The position numbers were made by a program, and so were the translations under genes. The notes under the pieces were generated by a model. That model was given only the letters and a program-made list of their open reading frames with translations. It searched no databases and was not told the origin of the DNA. DNA of 11,977 bases, from contig JAATFY010000096.1 in assembly GCA_015654915.1 (NCBI GenBank), forward strand, positions 1 through 11,977, given 5' to 3'. Of the stretch, positions 6,004 to 11,977 are shown in pieces (position 1 is the first letter of the stretch; each line of letters opens with the position of its first letter). The stretch comes from Rhodospirillales bacterium (GTDB lineage Bacteria; Pseudomonadota; Alphaproteobacteria; UBA9219).

Positions 6004-7497
6004 ATGACTGCATCGACGCCGATCGACGTTCCGGAATTGCCGGATACCGAACTGTCGCAGGTCAAACCGATCCGCGGACGCTTCGAAAAAGAAGGCGTGT
6101 TCAACGTCCTGCGCAATTTCTACAGCGAGGAGCAGATCAAGGGGATGCAGGAAAAAGGCGTCGACAGCCGCATGGTGTTCGGCATCAATTCCTATTACAT
6201 GGCGCTGGTGAAGGGCGAAGGCCTTTCCGACGCCAACGGCAACATCCTTCTTCCCGCCATGCCGCCCAGCCCCGCGCTTCAGCACCTTGTGGTGCCGATC
6301 GTCGCCGAAGCTATCGACAAAAGCGGCGAAAAAGACCCCTCCAACCAGATCCGCTACAGCCCCGACGAACTCAAGGGCAAGCTGCTGCATAAATATGACG
6401 AAATCGTTTTGGGTTATACCGCCCTCGCCTGCTCGGCGCATTGCCGTTATTGCTACCGCCTCGACCTTTTCAACGGCTCGACCGGCAAAGGCCTCGTGAA
6501 GCCGGAAGAATTGCGCGATTACGTGCTCGGCTACAATCGCGACCTCGCCGCGCGCGGCGGCGTCGACGAGAACGGCGAGAAACGCTGGCCCGTCTCCGAA
6601 ATCCTGCTGTCCGGCGGCGACCCGATGGTCCTGTCCAACAAGCAGCTTTACAAATATCTGGCGGCCAGCGCCGAAGCCGGCGTCGATGTCGTCCGTATCG
6701 GCACCAAGGAAATGGCGTTCCGCCCAATGCGTTTCGACGGTGCTCTCGCGGAAACCTTGCGTATCTTCCATGCCCGCTATCCGAACACGCACATCAATAT
6801 CGTCATGCATTTCACGCATCCGGACGAGTTCCTGGAACGCGACGAGAAGAACCAGTACAAGCAGGAAAATGGCCATTATGTCTGGCTGGCCTCGGTCAAA
6901 CAGGCGATGGCACATCTCGGCAGTCTGGCTTTCGTCAGCTTCGACAACCAGACGCCGGTTATTCTCCATGTCAACGACGACGCCCAAGCGCTGCATCTGC
7001 TGCATCGCGAATTGCGGCGCGGCGGCGTGTCTTTCAAATATATTTTCCAGTGCCGCGAGATCGAAGGCCATAAGGCGTTCGCGGTGCCGGTCGAAGAAGC
7101 CTGGCGCCTGCACAATCAGGCGCAGAAAGGCCTGTCCGACGGCGCGCGTTCGCGTTTCGCCCTCTCGACCGAATGGGGCAAACTCGAGGTGGTTTCGGTG
7201 ACCGACGGCACCGGCGATTTGTCCATGAACGGCCTGCCCGAAGAGGCAGCCGCGCCGATGCAATCGGTATTCGGCGAAGGCCTGATCATCATGAAGATGC
7301 ACCGCTCGCCTTTTGCCGCGCATACGCAGGGCGATATCGTGATCGCGCGCCGCAATCCGAAGGCGCTGTGGATCACCGATTACGAAGACCGCATCATCTA
7401 TGACGGACGCAAGCAGGGCGCCGCCAAATACGAAGCGTTGATCCAGACGCTGAAGGCCATGGAATCCGGCACGGAACAGGAAGCCAAAGCCGCCTGA
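6004..7497 (+). CDS. KamA-family radical SAM aminomutase, substrate probably not lysine
   Basis: Members of this family use a [4Fe-4S] cluster, S-adenosylmethionine and PLP to move an alpha-amino group to the beta carbon. The cluster motif CSAHCRYC supplies C143, C147 and C150, and SGGDP is at 203-207, both as in lysine 2,3-aminomutase. INIVMHFTHPDEF (264-276), DNQTPVILHVND (314-325) and YIFQCREIEGHKAF (346-359) also match family blocks. K393 in WGK is the likely PLP lysine. The two aspartates that bind the side-chain amine of lysine in the clostridial enzyme (in QCD and VDAPGGGGK) are not conserved: the first is R351, and the second region reads FALSTEWGK. The zinc-binding C-terminal cysteines are absent; instead about 100 other residues follow K393. 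At 497 residues it is longer than KamA (about 416) or EpmB (about 340). A purine-rich CAGGGGGAA precedes the ATG. It forms an operon with the aminotransferase. Confidence 0.88.
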   Translation: MTASTPIDVPELPDTELSQVKPIRGRFEKEGVFNVLRNFYSEEQIKGMQEKGVDSRMVFGINSYYMALVKGEGLSDANGNILLPAMPPSPALQHLVVPIVAEAIDKSGEKDPSNQIRYSPDELKGKLLHKYDEIVLGYTALACSAHCRYCYRLDLFNGSTGKGLVKPEELRDYVLGYNRDLAARGGVDENGEKRWPVSEILLSGGDPMVLSNKQLYKYLAASAEAGVDVVRIGTKEMAFRPMRFDGALAETLRIFHARYPNTHINIVMHFTHPDEFLERDEKNQYKQENGHYVWLASVKQAMAHLGSLAFVSFDNQTPVILHVNDDAQALHLLHRELRRGGVSFKYIFQCREIEGHKAFAVPVEEAWRLHNQAQKGLSDGARSRFALSTEWGKLEVVSVTDGTGDLSMNGLPEEAAAPMQSVFGEGLIIMKMHRSPFAAHTQGDIVIARRNPKALWITDYEDRIIYDGRKQGAAKYEALIQTLKAMESGTEQEAKAA

Positions 7498-7513
7498 ATA
7501 TAAATCGTGTTTT

Positions 7514-7549
7514 AAAAGGCCGATGCGGCTCACGCTGCATCGGCCTTTT
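7514..7549 (+). terminator. Strong rho-independent terminator after the KamA-like gene
   Basis: The arms AAAAGGCCGATGC (7514-7526) and GCATCGGCCTTTT (7537-7549) are perfectly complementary over 13 bp. The stem extends inward through a G-T wobble and two GC pairs to a TCAC loop. The 3' arm ends in TTTT followed by CTTT. It begins 16 bases after the stop codon and closes the aminotransferase-aminomutase operon. The A run on the 5' side means it could also work on the minus strand. Confidence 0.92.
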
Positions 7550-7586
7550 CTTTGGCTTGCGTATGGCGAACGCGGCGCGGTTTGGC

Positions 7587-7592
7587 TATAAT
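7587..7592 (+). promoter_or_regulatory. Consensus -10 element immediately upstream of clpS
   Basis: A perfect TATAAT lies 6 bases before the clpS ATG at 7599, downstream of the terminator of the preceding operon. Transcription from it would begin at about 7598-7600, at or on the A of the start codon. The -35 region is poor (TGGCGA at 7564-7569, 17-base spacer). No Shine-Dalgarno sequence precedes the ATG, which fits a leaderless transcript. Confidence 0.5.
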
Positions 7593-7598
7593 GGCGCT

Positions 7599-7961
7599 AT
7601 GACAATTCCACGCACGACAATCCGGCCTTATGCCGGCGACAAGGAAGGCGACGCGGGCACCGTGACGCCGCACACCAACATCGTCCTCAAACCGAAACAC
7701 GCCACCAAAAAACCGTCGATGTACAAGGTGTTTCTGCTGAACGACGATTACACGCCGATGGAATTCGTCGTGCTGGTGCTGGAAACCTTTTTCAACAAGA
7801 GCCGCGAGGAAGCCACGCGCATCATGTTGCATGTCCACAAAAAAGGCGTCGGCCTGTGCGGCGTCTATACTTACGAAGTCGCCGAAACCAAGGTGGCGCA
7901 GGTCATGGCGGCGGCGCATCAGGCCCAGCATCCCCTGCAATGCACGATGGAAAAGGAATAA
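7599..7961 (+). CDS. clpS: ATP-dependent Clp protease adaptor ClpS
   Basis: ClpS recognises proteins with N-degron (bulky hydrophobic) N termini and hands them to ClpA for degradation by ClpAP. From the ATG at 7599 the protein has 120 residues. The flexible N-terminal extension (about 1-38), needed for delivery to ClpA, is followed by the core YKVFLLNDDYTPMEFVV, in which the NDD and TPMEFV residues line the N-degron pocket. LHVHKKGVGLCGVYTYEVAETK then carries the conserved HxxG..G.y..E.AE pattern. A TTG at 7557 in the same frame would add 14 residues, but it lies upstream of a perfect -10 box and next to the preceding terminator, so I prefer 7599. Its partner clpA is present at 9034, separated by two other genes. 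Confidence 0.95.
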   Translation: MTIPRTTIRPYAGDKEGDAGTVTPHTNIVLKPKHATKKPSMYKVFLLNDDYTPMEFVVLVLETFFNKSREEATRIMLHVHKKGVGLCGVYTYEVAETKVAQVMAAAHQAQHPLQCTMEKE

Positions 7962-7983
7962 TAAGTTGATGTAGGATAATTAG

Positions 7984-8472
7984 ATGAGTGATTCTTCGAA
8001 GTTCGATTTATATACAGATGGTTCGATTGTCCATGGCTCTATCGGCTGGGGATGGGTTGCTCTAAACGCGGGCGTGGAGTGGAAAAGAAATTCCGGCGGC
8101 GTCTATGGTGATGATAATCATGCGGCGGAAACTCTTGCGGCTCTTCATGGCTTGCGGAGTCTGCCGCCAAAATCGACCGTCACTTTATTTACGGATTCAC
8201 AGTTTGTAATTAAGCAAGCCGAACGAATTGCTTTCAGAAAATTGCGCGCCATCGAAAGAGGGGACCCGCTCGTTGAAAAATTTGAAGCTGCCATTGGCTT
8301 ACATTCGCTTGTTACTTTTGAATATGTGCCAAGCCACACATCCATTCCATGGAATGACGTGGCCGACCAGCTTGCCAATCACGCTGCCCGTGCTGCCAAA
8401 CACCCCAATCCGGGGAAACCTCGGAAGAAGGGTAGACAATTCGACCACCGGTTGATACTAGCTAAGCGGTGA
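7984..8472 (+). CDS. Ribonuclease HI family protein
   Basis: RNase HI cleaves the RNA strand of RNA-DNA hybrids with two metal ions. The 162-residue protein keeps all catalytic acids in order: D12 in YTDGS, E49 in HAAET, D71 in FTDSQFVIK and D128 in WNDVADQLAN, with H118 in VPSHTS matching the mobile catalytic histidine. It should therefore be active. It differs from standard RnhA in its substrate-handling region and ends in a basic tail (KPRKKGRQFDHRL), so it may be a second RNase H or act on special substrates. The ATG at 7984 has AGGA 7 bases upstream. Base composition is more AT-rich than in clpS, queF or clpA, suggesting a later insertion into this locus. Its stop overlaps the queF start as TGATG, implying coupled translation. 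Confidence 0.88.
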   Translation: MSDSSKFDLYTDGSIVHGSIGWGWVALNAGVEWKRNSGGVYGDDNHAAETLAALHGLRSLPPKSTVTLFTDSQFVIKQAERIAFRKLRAIERGDPLVEKFEAAIGLHSLVTFEYVPSHTSIPWNDVADQLANHAARAAKHPNPGKPRKKGRQFDHRLILAKR

Positions 8473-8936
8473 TGGCAAAGCCTTCCTACAAATCTCTTTC
8501 CCTCCTCGGTCACAAGGCCGGTATTCCCGCGTCCCCCGACAAGGCAAAACTGGAAAAGGTAGCAAAGCCTTTCGCGCAGCACGATTATCTTGTGCGCTTC
8601 ACCTGCCCCGAATTTACGAGCCTCTGCCCCATTACCGGCCAGCCGGATTTCGCCCACATTGTTATCGATTACGTGCCGGGTAAATTTCTGGTCGAGAGCA
8701 AATCGCTGAAACTGTTCCTGCAATCCTTCCGCAATCACGGCGATTTCCACGAGGCCTGCACGGTCGGCATCGGCGACCGGCTGATCAAGGCCATCGCTCC
8801 CAAATGGCTGCGCATTTCCGGCTATTGGTACCCGCGCGGCGGCATGCCGATTGACGTCTTTTTCCAGAAAGGCCGCCTCCCTGCCGATGTCTGTGTGCCG
8901 GAGACTGGCGTAGCGCCCTATCGCGGGCGCGGATAG
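8472..8936 (+). CDS. queF: NADPH-dependent 7-cyano-7-deazaguanine reductase QueF
   Basis: QueF reduces the nitrile of preQ0 to the amine of preQ1, the last free-base step before Tgt inserts it into tRNA to make queuosine. This is the short unimodal form (154 residues, like the Bacillus enzyme). The nucleophile is C52 in TSLCPITGQPDFA, D59 of the same motif is the proton donor, and the QueF signature ESKSLKLFLQSFRNHGDFHE spans 75-94, with H93 and E94 contacting substrate. The ATG at 8472 shares its A with the RNase H stop (TGATG), and a weak AAGCGG lies just upstream. A GTG at 8469 is in frame but adds nothing. Its codon use looks like the host core genes, unlike the RNase H gene it is coupled to. 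Confidence 0.96.
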   Translation: MAKPSYKSLSLLGHKAGIPASPDKAKLEKVAKPFAQHDYLVRFTCPEFTSLCPITGQPDFAHIVIDYVPGKFLVESKSLKLFLQSFRNHGDFHEACTVGIGDRLIKAIAPKWLRISGYWYPRGGMPIDVFFQKGRLPADVCVPETGVAPYRGRG

Positions 8937-8947
8937 GCGCCAAAATC

Positions 8948-8962
8948 AGGGGTTTAACCCCT
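8948..8962 (+). terminator. Short hairpin after queF, possible weak terminator
   Basis: AGGGGTT (8948-8954) and AACCCCT (8956-8962) form an almost perfect palindrome, best folded as AGGGG-TTTAA-CCCCT, followed by TGTTTAGG. The T tract is interrupted, so termination would be partial at best. The AACCC part can instead pair with GGGTT at 8969-8973. Confidence 0.35.
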
Positions 8963-9033
8963 TGTTTAGGGTTGGATTGTTACTATCTGTTAATGGTAAT
9001 GTTTGGCTATTGGACGTCACAGGAGGGTTTTTA

Positions 9034-11355
9034 ATGCTCTCACGCAATCTTGAACGGACCTTGCACCGCGCTTTGGCGCTGGCGAACGAACGCCGCCACG
9101 AATATTCCACGCTCGAACACCTGCTTTTGGCCCTGACCGAAGACCAGGACGCCGTCGCGGTCATGCGCGCCTGCAATGTCAGCCTTGAAAAACTCCGCAT
9201 CGAGCTCAGCACCTATCTCGACGAGGAACTGACCGGCCTCACTACCCCCGACACGAACGAGGATGCCAAGCCCACCGCCGGTTTCCAGCGCGTGCTGCAG
9301 CGCGCCGTTATCCATGTGCAATCCTCCGGCCGCGAGGAAGTGACCGGCGCCAATGTCCTCGTCTCCCTCTTCTCCGAACGCGAAAGCCATGCGGTTTACT
9401 ACCTGCAGGGCCACGACATGACGCGCTTCGATGCCGTCAATTACATCTCGCACGGCATCACCAAATCGAAATCGAACGCAGGCGCAGGCGATGCGCACGC
9501 CGGCACCGATGAAGATGTCAACGAGCGCGGCGCGAAAAAGGGTCAGGATGCGCTGGAAGCCTATTGCACCAACCTCAACCAGAAAGCGCAGGAAGGCAAA
9601 ATCGATCCGCTGATCGGCCGCACTGCCGAGGTCGAGCGCACCATCCAGATTCTCTGCCGCCGCCAGAAAAATAATCCGCTCTATGTCGGCGAATCCGGCG
9701 TCGGCAAGACCGCCATCGCCGAAGGCCTCGCGCGGCGCATCACCAAGGGCGAAGTGCCGGAAGTCCTGCAAAACGCGGTTATTTTCTCGCTGGATATGGG
9801 CAGCCTTTTGGCCGGAACGCGCTACCGCGGCGATTTCGAGGAACGGATGAAAAACGTCCTCGCCGAACTTAAGGCCACCCCGGGCGCCATTCTGTTCATC
9901 GATGAAATCCATACGGTGATCGGCGCGGGCGCCACGTCCGGCGGTTCGATGGATGCCTCCAACCTTCTGAAGCCCGCTTTGGCGAACGGCCAGTTGCGCT
10001 GCATAGGATCCACCACCTACAAGGAATACCGGAATTATTTCGAGAAGGACCGCGCGCTCGTCCGCCGTTTCCAGAAAATCGATGTGAATGAGCCGTCACA
10101 GGAAGACGCGATCAAGATTCTGATCGGCCTGAAATCCTATTACGAAGAGCATCACAAGGTGAAATACAGCGACGAAGCCATCAAGGGCGCGGTGGAATTG
10201 TCGGCGCGCTATATCGGCGACCGCAAATTGCCGGATAAAGCTATCGATGTGCTCGACGAGGCGGGAGCGTCGCAAATGCTGCTGTCCCCCGACAAGCGCA
10301 AACAGATCATCGAGATCGGCGATATCGAAAACATCGTCGCCAAGATCGCGCGCATCCCGGCGAAGTCCGTCAATCAGGACGACCGCGAAACGCTGCGCAA
10401 TCTGGAACGCGACCTGAAAGCCATGGTCTACGGGCAGGACAGCGCCATTCAGGCGCTTGGCGCCGCCATCAAACTGTCGCGGGCGGGATTGCGCGAGCCG
10501 GAAAAACCCATCGGTTCCTATCTGTTTTCGGGCCCCACGGGGGTCGGCAAGACCGAAGTGGCGCGGCAACTGGCGCTCAGCCTCGGCATCGAGCTGAAAC
10601 GCTTCGATATGTCCGAATATATGGAGCGCCACAGCATTTCGCGCCTGATCGGCGCGCCCCCCGGCTATGTCGGGTTCGACCAAGGTGGCTTGCTGACGGA
10701 CGCCGTGGATCAGCATCCACATTGCGTGCTGCTGCTCGACGAAATCGAAAAAGCGCATATCGATCTCTACAATATTCTTTTGCAGGTGATGGATCACGGC
10801 AAGCTGACCGACCATAACGGCAAGGTGGTCGATTTCCGCAACGTGATCCTGATCATGACGACGAATGCGGGCGCGGCCGACCTGACCAAGGCTGCCATCG
10901 GCTTCATCCGCGAGAAACGCGAAGGCGACGACACCGACGCCATCAACCGCATGTTCACGCCGGAATTCCGTAACCGGCTCGATGCCATCATCACCTTCAA
11001 CGCGCTGAGCCCCGAAGTTATCGACCGCGTCGTCGACAAGTTCGTGCTGCAACTGGAAGGCCAGCTTGCCGACCGCGGCGTGACGATTGAGCTTTCCAGT
11101 GAAGCCCGCGCATGGCTGGGCAAGAAGGGCTACGATCCGATGTATGGCGCGCGTCCGCTCGGCCGCATCATTCAGGAGCATCTTAAAAAGCCGCTGGCGG
11201 AAGAATTGCTGTTCGGCGATTTGCAAAAAGGCGGCGTGGTTCTGGTCGGCTTCGACGCGGACACGGACACGGACAAGCTCACTTTCAAATATCAGCCCTT
11301 GCCTCCGGTGCCTTCTTCGGGCGATAAGAAGGAAGAAGAACTCGTCGGGCGTTAA
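9034..11355 (+). CDS. clpA: ATP-dependent Clp protease ATP-binding subunit ClpA
   Basis: ClpA is the hexameric AAA+ unfoldase that feeds substrates, including ClpS-delivered N-degron proteins, into ClpP. The 773-residue protein has the expected order. The N domain (about 1-145, LERTLHRALALANERRHEYSTLEHLLLAL near the start) binds ClpS. AAA domain 1 has Walker A GESGVGKT at 219-226 and Walker B ILFIDEIH at 286-293. AAA domain 2 has Walker A GPTGVGKT at 500-507 and Walker B VLLLDEIEKAH from 565. The ClpP-docking loop is IGF at 622-624. No ClpB-type middle coiled coil is present. The frame is open from 8962, but ATG 9034 is preceded by a full AGGAGG 7 bases upstream and begins exactly where ClpA homologues do (MLSRNLERTL). 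The C-terminal tail (about 745-773) is charged and variable. Confidence 0.97.
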   Translation: MLSRNLERTLHRALALANERRHEYSTLEHLLLALTEDQDAVAVMRACNVSLEKLRIELSTYLDEELTGLTTPDTNEDAKPTAGFQRVLQRAVIHVQSSGREEVTGANVLVSLFSERESHAVYYLQGHDMTRFDAVNYISHGITKSKSNAGAGDAHAGTDEDVNERGAKKGQDALEAYCTNLNQKAQEGKIDPLIGRTAEVERTIQILCRRQKNNPLYVGESGVGKTAIAEGLARRITKGEVPEVLQNAVIFSLDMGSLLAGTRYRGDFEERMKNVLAELKATPGAILFIDEIHTVIGAGATSGGSMDASNLLKPALANGQLRCIGSTTYKEYRNYFEKDRALVRRFQKIDVNEPSQEDAIKILIGLKSYYEEHHKVKYSDEAIKGAVELSARYIGDRKLPDKAIDVLDEAGASQMLLSPDKRKQIIEIGDIENIVAKIARIPAKSVNQDDRETLRNLERDLKAMVYGQDSAIQALGAAIKLSRAGLREPEKPIGSYLFSGPTGVGKTEVARQLALSLGIELKRFDMSEYMERHSISRLIGAPPGYVGFDQGGLLTDAVDQHPHCVLLLDEIEKAHIDLYNILLQVMDHGKLTDHNGKVVDFRNVILIMTTNAGAADLTKAAIGFIREKREGDDTDAINRMFTPEFRNRLDAIITFNALSPEVIDRVVDKFVLQLEGQLADRGVTIELSSEARAWLGKKGYDPMYGARPLGRIIQEHLKKPLAEELLFGDLQKGGVVLVGFDADTDTDKLTFKYQPLPPVPSSGDKKEEELVGR

Positions 11356-11361
11356 TCATCC

Positions 11362-11829
11362 ATGTCTGTCATTGCCAAAAAACTTGCCGATCTCGGCATC
11401 ACGTTGCCTGCACCGGCCGTGCCGCAAGCGGCCTACACGCCGTATGTCATTACCGGCAATCTCGTCTTCATTTCCGGCCAGTTGCCGATGGAAGACGGAA
11501 AGCTGAACATCACCGGACGCCTCGGCGCCGAGGTCGACATTCCAACCGGCCAGAAAGCGGCGCGGCTCTGCGCATTGAATATCCTCGCGCATCTGAACAA
11601 GGCCTGCGGCGGCGATCTGGACAAGGTCGCGGGCTGCATCAAACTGGGCGGCTTCGTGGCTTCGGCGGCGGATTTTTTCAGCCAGCCGGAAGTGATGAAC
11701 GGCGCGTCCGAACTGATGCAGCAGGTGTTCGGCGAGACAGGCAAGCATGCGCGTTTCGCCGTCGGCGTCGGCAACCTGCCGCGCAACGCCGCGGTCGAGG
11801 TCGATGCAATTTTCGCGCTTAAATCCTAA
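11362..11829 (+). CDS. RidA (YjgF/YER057c/UK114) family protein
   Basis: RidA-type proteins hydrolyse reactive enamine/imine intermediates released by PLP enzymes, protecting other PLP enzymes from damage. This member has 155 residues, somewhat longer than classical RidA (about 128), and belongs to the longer Rid group. The block HARFAVGVGNLPRNAAVEVDAIFALK at 129-154 holds R131, equivalent to the catalytic arginine of RidA, and E146 of the family signature; VFISGQLPMEDGKL at 35-48 is the conserved N-terminal block. The start codon lies 6 bases after the clpA stop, with no strong Shine-Dalgarno, so it may be coupled to clpA. Its TAA overlaps the stop codon of the opposing gene. A link to the aminotransferase and aminomutase upstream, which are PLP enzymes, is possible but not shown. 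Confidence 0.9.
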   Translation: MSVIAKKLADLGITLPAPAVPQAAYTPYVITGNLVFISGQLPMEDGKLNITGRLGAEVDIPTGQKAARLCALNILAHLNKACGGDLDKVAGCIKLGGFVASAADFFSQPEVMNGASELMQQVFGETGKHARFAVGVGNLPRNAAVEVDAIFALKS

Positions 11830-11977
11830 TCCGCAATCCGGTGCTTCTGCGCGCCGAGGCCATCGACGCCAAGCTCCAGCGCTTCGCCCGCTTTTAAGTA
11901 ACGCGGCGGGTTGCGGCCGCGGCCGACGCCGTCGGGCGTTCCGGTGGCGATCACATCGCCCGGCAGCAATGTCATAA
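11826..11977 (-). CDS. Fumarylacetoacetate hydrolase family protein (3' end, partial)
   Basis: Only the C-terminal 49 residues are in the window; the gene continues past the right edge. The visible part, MTLLPGDVIATGTPDGVGRG at the left and RNPPRYLKAGEALELGVDGL further on, matches the end of the FAH fold, where PGDVIxTGTPxGVG forms part of the metal and substrate site. Family members hydrolyse or decarboxylate 2,4-dioxo acids in aromatic and sugar-acid catabolism; the substrate cannot be set from this fragment. The methionine at 11975 is internal, not a start. Its TAG overlaps the RidA TAA tail to tail, so no terminator separates the two convergent genes. Confidence 0.9.
   Translation of the reverse strand, partial: MTLLPGDVIATGTPDGVGRGRNPPRYLKAGEALELGVDGLGAQKHRIAD

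Noticed and set aside
6004..7497. Calling the aminomutase EpmB (EF-P lysylation)
   Set aside because: It is far longer than EpmB, has no neighbouring efp or epmA, and sits in an operon with an aminotransferase.
4892..7533. Two long minus-strand open frames opposite the aminotransferase and KamA-like genes
   Set aside because: They are GC-bias mirror frames of strongly supported enzymes, with no recognisable domains.
7557..7598. Upstream TTG start for clpS
   Set aside because: It would place the -10 box TATAAT inside the coding region and lies directly behind the preceding terminator without a Shine-Dalgarno sequence.
8469..8471. GTG start for queF
   Set aside because: The adjacent ATG at 8472 gives the same protein minus one residue and makes a standard TGATG coupling.
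8962..9033. 24-residue N-terminal extension of ClpA
   Set aside because: The in-frame upstream codons precede a perfect AGGAGG at 9021-9026, and homologues begin at the methionine encoded at 9034.
9040..11226. Long minus-strand open frames opposite clpA
   Set aside because: Shadow frames of clpA, whose motifs and Shine-Dalgarno are unambiguous.
1..11977. CRISPR arrays, tRNA or rRNA genes, insertion sequences
   Set aside because: No regularly spaced repeats, cloverleaf-like sequence, transposase or terminal inverted repeats were seen.

Overview
The window looks like chromosomal DNA of an alphaproteobacterium. The support is a nadD-rsfS-rlmH gene order, a ClpS adaptor with its ClpA unfoldase, a short (unimodal) QueF, and GC-rich housekeeping genes separated by more AT-rich accessory stretches. 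I cannot fix the order or genus from the sequence.

Layout. (1) Positions 1-1759, minus strand: a compact operon reading nadD (NAD synthesis), rsfS (ribosome silencing factor with an unusual lysine-rich tail), rlmH (23S rRNA methyltransferase) and the first codons of another gene at the window edge. (2) Positions 1760-4381, plus strand, visibly more AT-rich: two tandem paralogous multi-pass membrane proteins of a family I do not recognise, then a GNAT acetyltransferase. (3) Positions 4382-4663: a 282-base non-coding leader with tandem 12-bp repeats and several hairpins. The last is a perfect 10-bp stem that pairs with the Shine-Dalgarno sequence of the next gene. (4) Positions 4664-7497: a two-gene operon of a fold-type I PLP aminotransferase and a divergent lysine-2,3-aminomutase-like radical SAM enzyme. 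It ends at a strong intrinsic terminator at 7514-7549. (5) Positions 7599-11355: clpS, an RNase HI-like gene, queF and clpA. The RNase H and queF genes sit between the two halves of the usual clpS-clpA pair, and clpS may be transcribed as a leaderless mRNA. (6) Positions 11362-11977: a RidA-family gene, converging on the 3' end of a fumarylacetoacetate-hydrolase-family gene whose stop codon overlaps its own.

How the genes fit together. The minus-strand operon couples NAD synthesis and late ribosome biology. ClpS delivers N-degron substrates to ClpA, which unfolds them for ClpP (not in this window). The aminotransferase and aminomutase probably act in one amino-acid pathway, in which the aminomutase lacks the acidic residues that recognise lysine in true lysine 2,3-aminomutase. 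The best candidates for something undescribed are the SD-sequestering leader, the aminotransferase/aminomutase pair it precedes, and the tandem membrane-protein pair.
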